Of a stretch of 64,000 bases of DNA, positions 12,480 to 22,453 are shown piece after piece. Position 1 is the stretch's first letter. Every line of letters starts with the position of its first letter. The notes under the pieces are model-generated. The model ran no database searches and was not told where the DNA came from. It worked only from the letters and a program-made list of their open reading frames with translations. The DNA is from Parietaria judaica (lineage: Eukaryota; Streptophyta; Magnoliopsida; Rosales; Urticaceae). The stretch lies in the NCBI GenBank assembly GCA_954871525.1, contig OX940860.1, forward strand, positions 54,362,724 to 54,426,723. The letters run 5' to 3'. A program made the translations under genes and the position numbers.

Positions 12480-13171
12480 TGTTGATGCAGGATTTCATCC
12501 TCCCCGAAAAACGACATCGAAAGACAAAACTACACCCAAAGACGTAAACGACGTAGGGTCTAAAGAAAGTTGGGCCTCACAACGAACCAGCAGCCCAATA
12601 AGCAACCCAGCACGGTCAGTCTGTCAAGAGTCCACTTCGAAGCCAAGTCAACAAGAGCCAAGTCTTCCCGAAGACCAAGCCCACGAAGACCAAGCCCACG
12701 AGGACCAAGCAGCCTTTCCGAAGACTAAGCAGCCCAGAATATCAGGCGTTTTCTCCCTTTATTGACCAAACCCAGAGTCCTCCACGTGGAAAGAGACCAA
12801 GTACCACGTCGTCGAGACTTTACACGTGGTGGCAAAAGAAGAGAAAAAGGAGAACCAGCTCAGTCTACTAGCCGTTACTAAATTATAGGAAAGAGACGTT
12901 GTAATACAGGCTATAAATAAAGCATGCGAAGTAACTTAAGACAGAATCATCTCGTTCCATATATTCTACTAGCTTTTCACTCTGTAATCGCTTGGTTGTC
13001 AATCAAACATACAAGTTTCTTATTATCGATCAACTCTTTACCAAATTGTCATCTCGTAACTTTCTTCACCGAAGTGGGTTTTATCTCGGATAATTAAGAT
13101 CCACCGTCCTATTCATCATAAACAAAGTGCTATCACTTTGTGACAGTTGGTCGTGATTATTCACATCAACA
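12480..13171 (+). repeat. 5' LTR of the outer retroelement
   Basis: 692 bp, TG...CA, TATA box TATAAATA at 12912-12919. It is about 99% identical by eye to the 3' LTR at 30057-30749. Confidence 0.94.
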
Positions 13172-13172
13172 G

Positions 13173-13190
13173 TTTGGCGCCGTCTGTGGG
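13173..13190 (+). promoter_or_regulatory. Primer-binding site of the outer retroelement
   Basis: TTTGGCGCCGTCTGTGGG begins two bases after the 5' LTR. TGGCGCC-type sites are usual in plant Tat/Athila Gypsy elements. I do not assign the priming tRNA. Confidence 0.8.
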
Positions 13191-13241
13191 AAATCTTTAT
13201 AGATTCCTACCCAACCAAGTTCCCAGCAAGTAAGCAAGCAA

Positions 13242-14678
13242 ATGGCAAGCGGAGGATCCAGCGGAAACCCCTCGGAGACCGCGGCGGACTATGCCGTAAA
13301 AGCCATGTTGGAGACAATCCTCAAACAACTCGAAGAAAAAGCTGAGTCGAGAAAGGATTTCCAAACCAAATTGGAAAATCTCACCCAGAAGCAGTCCCAA
13401 ATCGAAGGAACGCTGACCGAAGCGGTCAGCTCGATGAAAGCCCAATCTTCGACAGCACCACGGAGAGATCTCGGACGAGGAAGGACTCTAGATTTTTCCG
13501 GAATCCAGGTCACTCCAGGAACACCCGAGGTGGAAAACACCCCGGGCATAACAGGTGGGCAAAATCCCACCACGGGCCCACAAGGGCCTGCAGATCGCGG
13601 GGTCGTAATCAGCCACGTCACGACCAGGCACCCTAACACCGGGCTGGGATCAATCCAATCCAACTATGATGCACCGGGCCAACCCGATGATCTCGGATTC
13701 CGAACCCCCCCAAGAATGAGTCAGAATGTCGAAATGCAAGCCCCCCAGGCGCCAGTACGCCCGGGCTCTGCGCGGATCGAGAACGAAATGACCAATCCGA
13801 TCCGCATCCGGGATGAGACACCCCCTGTGGCCCGACATGATGCCACTCGCAACGACAAGGACAATCCTTTCGCTTACAATCCCGACTCGCCATTCCCGGC
13901 ATGGCTCAGATGACTCGAATCCACGGTGGAAAAAGTGCAGTCCGAGGTAAAAGCAGTGAGCTCGAAAGTCCATCACACCACCTCGGCGGCTCCAGAAATA
14001 GATCGCCTGGTTCAAGAATCCACGAGTACACCATTCACCTCATTGATCACCAACGAGAAGATCAAGGACATTGGAAGAGTCAACGTTCCGCGTTACGACG
14101 GAAAAACTGACCCGAGGGCATATCTCCGGGCATTCTACATCGCAATGGGAAGAGCTGATCTCCAACCTTCCCAGAGAAATGCGGGGTACTGCCAGATATT
14201 CGCCGAGCATCTCGTGCAGAATGCCCTCGACTGGTTCTCCAAGCTGCAACCAGCCACAATCAGCTCGTTTGATCAGCTGGCAACACTTTTCTTGAAGCAT
14301 TTCTCCATGTTCATCGAGACGGAGACCACGGTGGCGCAGCTTTACACGCTGCAACAAACGAAAGATGAGCCACTGCGGAACTTCATAGCCAGATTCAAGG
14401 ACGTGCTATCACGCCTTAACGGAGTAAGCGACGAAACGGCAATCGCGGCCCTGACCGCTGGACTGTGGTACAAGTCCAAATTCAGGCAGGATATCTGCGT
14501 AAACCGATATACCTCAATCGAAGACGTGATGCATCGCGGAGGTACTTGGATTCGAGTCGAAGAAGAGCGAGCCGCTCTCGCCGCGAAGTTTTATCCAACT
14601 CCGACAACATCGAAGTTCAATAATCCTCCGAGGCCGCCACGGGACCCCAACCAGCACAAAGGGGACCCGACAAGGTAA
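13242..14678 (+). pseudogene. gag of the outer retroelement, with one in-frame TGA
   Basis: The frame opens at ATG 13242 (MASGGSSGNPSETAADYAVK), carries a predicted coiled-coil-like N-terminus (LKQLEEKAESRKDFQ), and is interrupted by TGA at 13911-13913. It continues in the same frame to 14678. The second part is the retrotransposon gag core: VPRYDGKTDPRAYLRAF, NALDWFSKLQPATISSF and AALTAGLWYKSKF. Translation across the TGA reads smoothly (...PAWLR-stop-LESTVEKVQSEV...), so this is a point nonsense mutation or a readthrough site. No zinc knuckle follows. The product would be a capsid protein. A second, decayed copy of the segment lies at 15605-16225. Confidence 0.85.
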
Positions 14679-15021
14679 AGGGAAAAATCCCCCCCAGTCA
14701 ATCAATTTTCGAACTGATTATAAATCACCCCGAAAAGAACGAGGTGAACAATAATCTTCGAGAAAAATTCGATAACCTAAGCTTCAATCTGTATCGCATC
14801 GAGAAGACCCTTATTGGGTTCAAAACCTGGACACGTCTTTACGTCTCCCCGCGAGCATGGAACATTCTCTTATAAAAGACGACTTTGGATTTCACCAAGA
14901 TCCTTATCGCCTTGACTCGCACTCGAGCTTTGGTAACGTCTCCTCTGCCGGATTCAACACCACCTGGTATATTGCAACGATATTTGGGATGTCAAAAATC
15001 CTCCGGGGCAATTAATTTGCT

Positions 15022-15595
15022 TCACCTCGTATTTCGCGATGACCTCGAATCCTCATTCGGGTAGCAGTCGAAGTGATATCCCGTGCCTTAATTCACCGCC
15101 CCGAGTTCCTTTCACCTCAGATCCGTATTCGGATAGTGAACGAGGTGACAGTGGACGTCCATTTTTGTCATCTTTGACTTCGTGACAAACTCAAATCATT
15201 ATTTGGGTATAAGTCGATGTCATATACGATGCCGTAATGCATCAATCACAAGCTCTTTTCACCTCGGATCTCGCAGTGACCTCGGATCAATATCCGGGCA
15301 GCAATCGAGGTGATGGTATACACCCCGTTTTTATCATCTTTGGCTCCGCAGGGACCTCGAATCCTTATTCAGGTAGCAGTCAAGATGAAATCCATTGTCG
15401 CAATGCATTGGCCATAAGTCCTAATCACCTCGGACCTCGCGGTGACCCCGGATCTATATCCGGGCAGCGACCGATGTGATAGTGGACACCCCGTATTTAT
15501 CGTCTTCGGCCTCGCAATGACCTCGAATCATCATTCGAGCAGCAGCCGAAGTGATGTCCGATGCCCTAATGCATTGGCCACCGATAATTTCCCCC
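15022..15595. repeat. 166-bp dimeric tandem repeat, array 1
   Basis: Diverged units repeat with the word AATGCAT at 15236, 15402 and 15568, a spacing of 166 bp. Each unit contains two related halves of about 80-85 bp of the form CACCTCG...GGATC-ATATCCGGGCAGC...CGAGGTGAT. The array starts soon after the end of gag and runs to the decayed gag duplicate. The sequence does not stay open as a gene. Confidence 0.85.
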
Positions 15596-15604
15596 GTGTT
15601 TCAT

Positions 15605-16225
15605 AGGACTAGACGACACGGTCGAAGAAGTGCGACCTGAAGTGAGGGTTGTGAACTCTAAAGTCTACAACGCCGTCACGACTGCTCCCGATATTGATCG
15701 CCTCGTCCGAATCAACATGCACTCATTTTATCCCTCAGATCATCAACTCGAAGATCAGAGACATTGGGATGATGAATATTCCCCATGACGGGAAGACGGA
15801 ATCAGGAGCACATCTCCGGCTCCTCCACATCACGATAGGGAGAGATTACCTCGAACCATCGGAGAGAGATTCCAGAAAATGTCAGATCTTTGCCAAACAT
15901 TTGGTAGAAACCGCGCTCAAATAGTTCAACAAACTAGAACCATACTCGATCGGCTCTTCGACCAACTCACGACAATTTTCTTAAAGATTTTCTCAATGGT
16001 TAGAGGTTGACAGAAACCATGGTCGCTCAAATTTAAGCCCTGCAGCGGTAAAAAGATGAGCCACAAAGGACCTTCATCTCCCGCCTTTAGGACAAACTAT
16101 CTCGTCTCATAGGGATCAGCGATGAAACGACAATCGTCACGCTCACCTCAGGACTATGGTACGAAATAAAATTCAGGCATGACATCCGCGTGAATCGCTA
16201 CGCGTCGATCAAAGACGTAATGCAT
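15605..16225 (+). pseudogene. Decayed duplicate of the gag segment between two repeat arrays
   Basis: From about 15605 the sequence parallels gag at about 13905-14530. Matches include the GAC ACG GTC GAA GAA segment, ...ATTGATCGCCTCGTCC..., ACTCGAAGATCAGAGACATTGG, and the end ...CGCTACGCGTCGATCAAAGACGTAATGCATCA, which corresponds to the gag SIEDVMH segment. Many stops and frameshifts destroy coding. It is flanked on both sides by the 166-bp repeats. Confidence 0.8.
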
Positions 16226-16234
16226 CATAATCGA

Positions 16235-17345
16235 TTTTGCTTCACCTCGGATCTTTATCCGAACAACAACCAAGGTGATAACTTTCTCCATGATACATGC
16301 CATCTCCAACCTCACAAGAGTCTCGGATATATTTCCGAGCAGCATACGAGGTGATATTTGATGTTGCAACATATTTTCATCTGTTCACTCCACCTCCGGT
16401 CCAGCACTCACCTCAGATCATTATCCGAGCGCAACAGAGGTACGAGTGAGCATCCTGATTTTATCACCTTCGGCCTCACAATGAGCTTGATCTTCAGTTG
16501 GGCGACAATCGAGGTGATATCTTGCGCCATAATGCATTGGTTATGTGTTTGTTTCACATCGGGTCTTACAAAGACCTTGGATCCCTATCCGGGCTCTAAA
16601 TGAGGTGAAAGTGAACACTATGATTTGCGCAGTTTTCGGACTTACAACGAATTCGAATACTCATTTGGGCAACAACCAAATTGATATTTGATGCCTTAAT
16701 GCATCAACAATCTGTTAGATTGACCACGGGTCATACAACGACCTCGGATCTTCATCTAGGAAGAAACCAAGGTGATAGTGGACACCACGATTATTATCAC
16801 TTTTGACTTTTAACGACCTCGAATCTTTATTCGGGCAGAAGTGGAGGTGATATCATATGCCTTAATGCATCGCTCACCAATTCAGCTTCACGATCGGATC
16901 TCGCAACAACCTCGAATCTTAATTCAGGCAGAAAACGAGATGATAATTTTCTCCACAATACGTGTCAAATCTGACCTCGTAACAACTTTCACGCGAAATT
17001 CAGGGTGATATTTTCTCTTGGAATATATCTTCAATCAATTTGCTTCACATTCGGTTTGGCAGTGACCTCGGGTCCATATCTGAGTAGCGACCAAGGTGTG
17101 AGATAACACCACGGTTCGAGTCTCCCGTGGCCCCATACAACCACAAATCTACACTCGGGTAGTGGCTGAGCCGATATAGGAATTCCTTAGTATATCTTGC
17201 GAATAGTTTGAATAACCTTCGGTCTAGCAATTACCTCGGATCCATATCCGGGAAATGACCAAGATGACGGCATACGCCCCGATTTGTACCACATCCGATC
17301 CTGCAATGATCTCGGATCCATATCCGAGCAACAGCCGATGTGGCA
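16235..17345. repeat. 166-bp dimeric tandem repeat, array 2
   Basis: Same repeat family as at 15022-15595, more diverged. AATGCAT markers lie at 16531, 16698 and 16864 (spacings 167 and 166). GGATC-NNATCC inner palindromes and CGAGGTGAT half-ends recur to about 17340. It begins directly at the end of the gag duplicate. Confidence 0.82.
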
Positions 17346-18474
17346 ATCAATACCCTAAGGCATCACGGGATAAGCTATGCGATTCTCATTGAATTAGAGG
17401 ACAATCTTCCTCCGCAAGGCCAAGACCCAAGAGCACATCCAGGCCAACGCAAATCAAATGGCTTAAACTCAACCATGATGATGAACTTTGGCACTTCAAG
17501 GACGCGCATTCGAAAGTAAAATTGGCAAGTAGGTATTTCACCAAACAAACCGGTTCGAATTTAGCTCGCGTTCAAATCAAACGACCGTAAACTACCAAGT
17601 TTCTCACAGGGTTCGGTTTCTACTACGAGTATATCACTTCGAATATTACTCGGGAAGAAAACACCACTGGGGATCAACGAGGTGGTCGAGCTCGTGCCAT
17701 TTACGCAACCTCGGCTCGCGAGTCAAAGCAAGCTCATGGGTAGTGCAAAAGAATTTTAAGTGTTCGCCGGAGAAAGAGTAACATGACGTAGATAGAAGGG
17801 CGAGAAACCTTATGAGCAGAATGCACGATCCTTAATGGAAAAGGTCGGACACAAAATTGTAATCCAGATGTCATAAAGCCTACGGACACCCGACACTTAA
17901 ATGTCGAAAACTCCAAATGGCTTCAAGTAATGATCCGAACGAGGTGAAATTAAAAGCCTTAAAATTGAAGAATTATATCTTACCCTCTAGAGGAATCAGA
18001 ATAGACCTCCACAAAGAGGTCAAACTGTACGCCTACGGATGAAAGGGTTGCTCATCAATGTCCTGCGAACATTTCCATGGTAATTAAACGACGAGCTCAA
18101 ATCCAATCTGTAAAATACACGCTACCCGTGGTCAGATCGAGATAAACCTCGGACTCTAGGGATAACATTCGCGACAAAGCGTTGGAACTCGTAAAACGAA
18201 TTTCAATTCGACAACAGAGACCCCGAACACTATGTTAGGTCATCATGGTATAGAAAAACGAAATAAGACGAGATCCAGCGGTAACTCCTCAATCTCGTTT
18301 GAGAAACAATGGGAGCACATACATTGCACCCATGCACTAATCCATAACGTTAAGTTCGCGGGACCTCACCGCAAGAATAAAATACGAAGTGCTTGCAAGC
18401 GTTCGAAGCACATCGGAACCTTTTTACAAAGTGACCCCCTTCCTCGAAGTACATCGCTTATCATAACAATCCCA
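17346..18474. other. Internal DNA of the outer retroelement, no gene recognised
   Basis: Non-repetitive sequence of moderate GC content inside the outer element, with many stops. It may be decayed pol or 3' leader, but no motif supports either. Confidence 0.5.
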
Positions 18475-18790
18475 ATGCGTCTTAGTTTCCCGAGATTCGA
18501 TTTCGAAGTACAGGTCCAACCCCAAAAGTTGCCTAGAAAAGAAAACATCTAGGGATCAACGTACAAGACCTCAAAACGTCTTAGTTTCCCGAGATTCGAT
18601 TTCGAAGTACGGGTCCAACCCCAAAAGTTTCCCGAAAAAGAAAACATCTAGGGATCAACGTACAAGACCTCAAAGCGTCCTAGTTTCCTGAGATTTGATT
18701 TTGAAGTACGAGTCCAACCCCAACGCAAAGGAAAGTTGCTCGGAAAAGAAAACATCCAAGGGATCGACATACAAGACCTTTGATTGACGA
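18475..18790. repeat. 100-bp tandem repeat, three copies
   Basis: The word TTAGTTTCCCGAGATTCGAT and its variants start at about 18481, 18580 and 18680, a spacing of 99-100 bp. Each unit ends near GGGATCAACGTACAAGACCT. Not a multiple of three, and no coding use is evident. Confidence 0.85.
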
Positions 18791-20203
18791 CTAATAAAGA
18801 CAATAGTAGAGTCGAAGGGGAATCGTGGGAAAATCCAAGTAAAACGAGGTGACAAACCTCGGGAATAAGTCTCAGCAACGAAAAGGGAAGCAATAAGTGT
18901 GATTGGCGCTTCGTGGGAAACCCAACGTAACAAAAGTCAACACAACGAGGTTGGACTCCCGACCACAAAAGAGCTCCCCTATCAAGGAGGTGGAAAACAT
19001 CATTCCAAAACAAGGTACTTCATATTGCTTACGTATTTTCCACTTCGGCAATAACTTAAAACGAAAATTAGGGTTGTCTGAGAAATTTTACCAACTACGT
19101 ACTAAATGTTTTAAGATTCATAGACCTTTCTCTCTATGTTTAATTATTTTTCCCCAGGGATGGTAGTAGACACTAGTATACTCCACGGTTGATATTTTAC
19201 CTTTAATAGATTCTTGATTCCGAAATCTTGAAAACTTTTTAAACTTTTTAAAGACTCAGGTTTTGTGTAACAAGAAAGTTTTCTCCGTAATCACGTCCTG
19301 TATTCAAGAATTTAGTTTGATAATGTCGAACATTATTAGCGAAATTCATTTTCATACTTGTAGACATAGCTTTAGCATCACTCACATGTTTGCCCATCGT
19401 AGTCGATAGTTTGTGAGTTTGGAACGTGATTTGTTAGGACCCGATTGAGAACCGAATATACTCATCGTAACGGTTTTCGAGGTAATCAACGAGGACCCAA
19501 AAATCACTCCTTCCAACTTTAGACATTCATACGATGCCGTGAGCTACGTTCGAGATGATTACTTAGCTATCGCCTAAAACCGTGAACCGCTCGTTAATTT
19601 TCATCTTCGAACTTAAATTTTTATACAAGGATGTGAATGCGTCGAGGTAACTTATCCCTATTTATTAAATATCAATCGAAAATATACCAAATGATAGTGA
19701 AAAGCGAGACCCGCTTTCATTTACAGAAATGCAAAAAAGCATTGCCTAAACCAACAAATACATGTCTAGCTATACTTTGAGATCATCTCGAAGTGCCTAA
19801 ATGTAGAACCAAGACATTGCTCGGTAAAACATAATGTAAAAACCAGCTCCAAATTGTACGAGGCTTCAAAAGAGGAAGTACAAATACTCCTTCGAGCCGA
19901 ACCAATTTGCGAGGTGAATATACCCGAAGCGGTCAGCGAATTTTATGGCGACAAGGAAAAGGAAAAGGGAAATGGAAATCTCCAAAGGCTCCATCAACCT
20001 AAACATGGCTTCCTTAACGACTGTCTCCTAGCGCCCCACATCGAGAGATAGGGTAAAGAAACGTGCAATCACGGACTTCTATCCTTAAGAACACTTCCTA
20101 CACCATGAACTACGTAATGACTTGATCCCTGAAAGAAGGGTACGTAGGCAGCCTACGCTTTGCGAGGTCCAGTATAATATCTTTGCATCTCGAGGGTTAT
20201 CCA
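18791..20203. other. Internal DNA of the outer retroelement up to the chromovirus insertion
   Basis: No domain recognised. It contains the second copy of the conserved 38-nt hairpin (20110-20147) and ends at the ATCCA duplication of the nested element. Confidence 0.5.
20110..20147 (+). promoter_or_regulatory. Conserved 38-nt hairpin, copy 2 (inside the outer retroelement)
   Basis: Outer stem CTACGT/ACGTAG with inner stem CCCT/AGGG, followed by GCAGCCTACG. The overall length and arm positions equal those of the copies at 7511, 35991 and 48104. Here it is internal to the element, not in its LTR. Confidence 0.65.
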
Positions 20204-22313
20204 TGTAAAACCCATATATATATATATATTATATATATTAAAAAAAAAAAAAAATGTCAGCATACCTCTTTCTCCCCCCCCCCCCCTTTTTCTTTTCTTT
20301 TTCTCCCTCTCCTTCCCGTACCTCTCTCTCTCTCTTTTCTCTCGAACTTTCCCCCACAACCAAAGTTCAAAGCTTGATAACTCACTCACCGGAGCTCCGA
20401 TCGGCGAGATCTTGGTACCGTTGGAAAGCTCTCGAGGAGGTGAGCAAGCTGCTGGGCGGAAGTCGACCGGAGGTGGCGGCGTTTGACCGGAATATTCGCC
20501 GGAAGGTGTGATTTTACAACTTTAGATCTTTTTCGTGTCGGTTTGATTTTGAGAAATCTAATACCGGAATCATGTTCACGAAGCCTATTAGAGTCCGTTG
20601 GTGGTGCCACCTCGCCGTCGTCGTCGCCGGCCGCCGCCGTCGGCCGCCGCGTCATTTTCCGATCTCGGATTTTATTGAGGGGTTTTGAAGCCCTCGTCGA
20701 GGAGATCGAAAGCCCTCGATCGGAATCGTCATCGGACTCTCGGTAAGCCCGAATTTCCTTGACCTAGTTGCTGAATTTAGATGATCAAATTAGGTGTGTT
20801 CTGGGCCTTGATTGATGAAATTGACTTCGCCATTGCGTTTAGAACAGTCGAATTAAGCTAGGAGAAGCATAAATTTGTCGAATTGATGCCCGTTTTGCTG
20901 CCTCGTTTTGCGTGCCCGACGGGAATTCGGCCCGGGTTAAATTTTAGTGTATCGGGTTTTCAATTGACAATTTGAATTCCAATCTTAGTAGTATTTGACT
21001 TATGAATGGTATCGGTGTTATAGCTGGTACGGATAGTCGTCCCGTGGTCGCCTCGAAGACTGTGCTACCCGAACCACCCGTTTTGACTAGTTCAACAGAT
21101 CCCGAAGTCTCTAGTCATCAATCTCAGGGCCAAGACGAACCCACATCTTCGACTAGCTAGTCGATCGGTCAAAGTTTCCACGGATTGAGGTAGGGGCTAT
21201 TACCTTTTCTCGCAATTTAAAATGAACGTAGAAACCCACGCTTTAATGAAGATTGAACCGGATAGGTTAATGTGGGATTTAGTGAATGATTTGATAATTA
21301 ATAAAATTAATGTTATATAGTCGTTGCTTGATAGCGAGGCTGGATATCAGGTATGGTTGTATCGGGTTGATGCTTGTTATATTTCATGTTTATGGTTACG
21401 TCGGGATGACGTATATTGATGTTGGTACCCGCTTCGGGCGGATGATGATTATTATGATATGGTACCCGCTTCGGGCGGATGAGCTGCTGACGAGCAGCTG
21501 GCTACTGCGCAGTAGGCCGGATATGGTTATGAATATGGATATGGATATGATTGGTGACCCAAAAGTCAACATTTCGACCCATGGCGAACTGGCCGTCTTT
21601 GGTGGTGATTAGGATCCCGAGTCGAGGGCGAGTTACGGTTAGGGACTTCTAGTCCACCTGTGCTCGTGCCTTGAGAACTCGATGGGATATAGTGGAGTAA
21701 AGACGCGAGCTGACTCGGCATGGACCACCGAAATGATTTGACTTTTGTGGAGTTTATTTATTTATTTATTTTTTTATGAAAATGATGATTAAATGGTTTA
21801 TGATGGCGTTTAATTTATTTAATTGTAATTTGACTAATAAAGGTTCGGTAAAGAGAATTGGTAATAGATTCCCTACTGAGCATGTGGTGCTCACCCCTTC
21901 CATATACATTTTTTTTCCCTTCCAGTTACAGGTGGTGATCAGTATCAAACTCCGGGCGAGGAGTAGTTTGAGTTAGGAGGTCGACGTGTTGATTAGCTTA
22001 ACCGTACCTCTAGTGTTCGTCGAGGTGAATCTCGCTTTTTGGGTTGATCTTTTATTCAGACTTGTAATGGATTAAATTAAGGATATTTGTGATGGTGATA
22101 CTTTATATTTGTCGTTTTATGGTGTTGTATAAACTGTGGTCGTTGATGTTGTATTGTCGTTTTAAGTCCCATGGGCAAAAGTTATGTGTTTGTTGACGTG
22201 GACGTTGAATATTCAACGATATTGTTTAAATGATGATGTGTCATTGACCAGTCCAAGTTTGAAAAGTCGTTGTTTTTGTCTTATTCTACTAACCCCCATC
22301 TAGGGGCGTTACA
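20204..22313 (+). repeat. 5' LTR of the chromovirus
   Basis: TG...CA, 2110 bp. It contains a TA-rich start with an A-run, a CT-rich stretch with a C13 run, and a 22-bp direct repeat (GGTACCCGCTTCGGGCGGAT) near 21424 and 21460. Small ORFs on both strands recur identically in the 3' LTR and are not genes. Confidence 0.96.
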
Positions 22314-22316
22314 GTT

Positions 22317-22328
22317 TGGTATCAGAGC
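22317..22328 (+). promoter_or_regulatory. Primer-binding site (initiator-Met tRNA type) of the chromovirus
   Basis: TGGTATCAGAGC lies three bases after the 5' LTR and is the usual plant PBS complementary to the 3' end of initiator methionine tRNA. Confidence 0.95.
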
Positions 22329-22453
22329 CTAGGTTACGGCACCTAGGGTACAACACCATAAAGCTATTTATTTTCTTCGTGTTCTTTGGTCGTGTTTTGT
22401 TTTGTATCACCATCCATAATCCTGACATTTTAATCTTTTTACAGTTGATCAAC

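Noticed and set aside
15022..17345. CRISPR-like direct repeats
   Set aside because: Period 166 bp, no short conserved repeats with unique spacers, plant nuclear context and no cas genes.
20386..20655. 89-codon minus ORF repeated exactly at 27277-27546, plus other paired ORFs in the same positions
   Set aside because: They lie in the two LTRs of the chromovirus; identity reflects LTR duplication, and no domain is recognisable.
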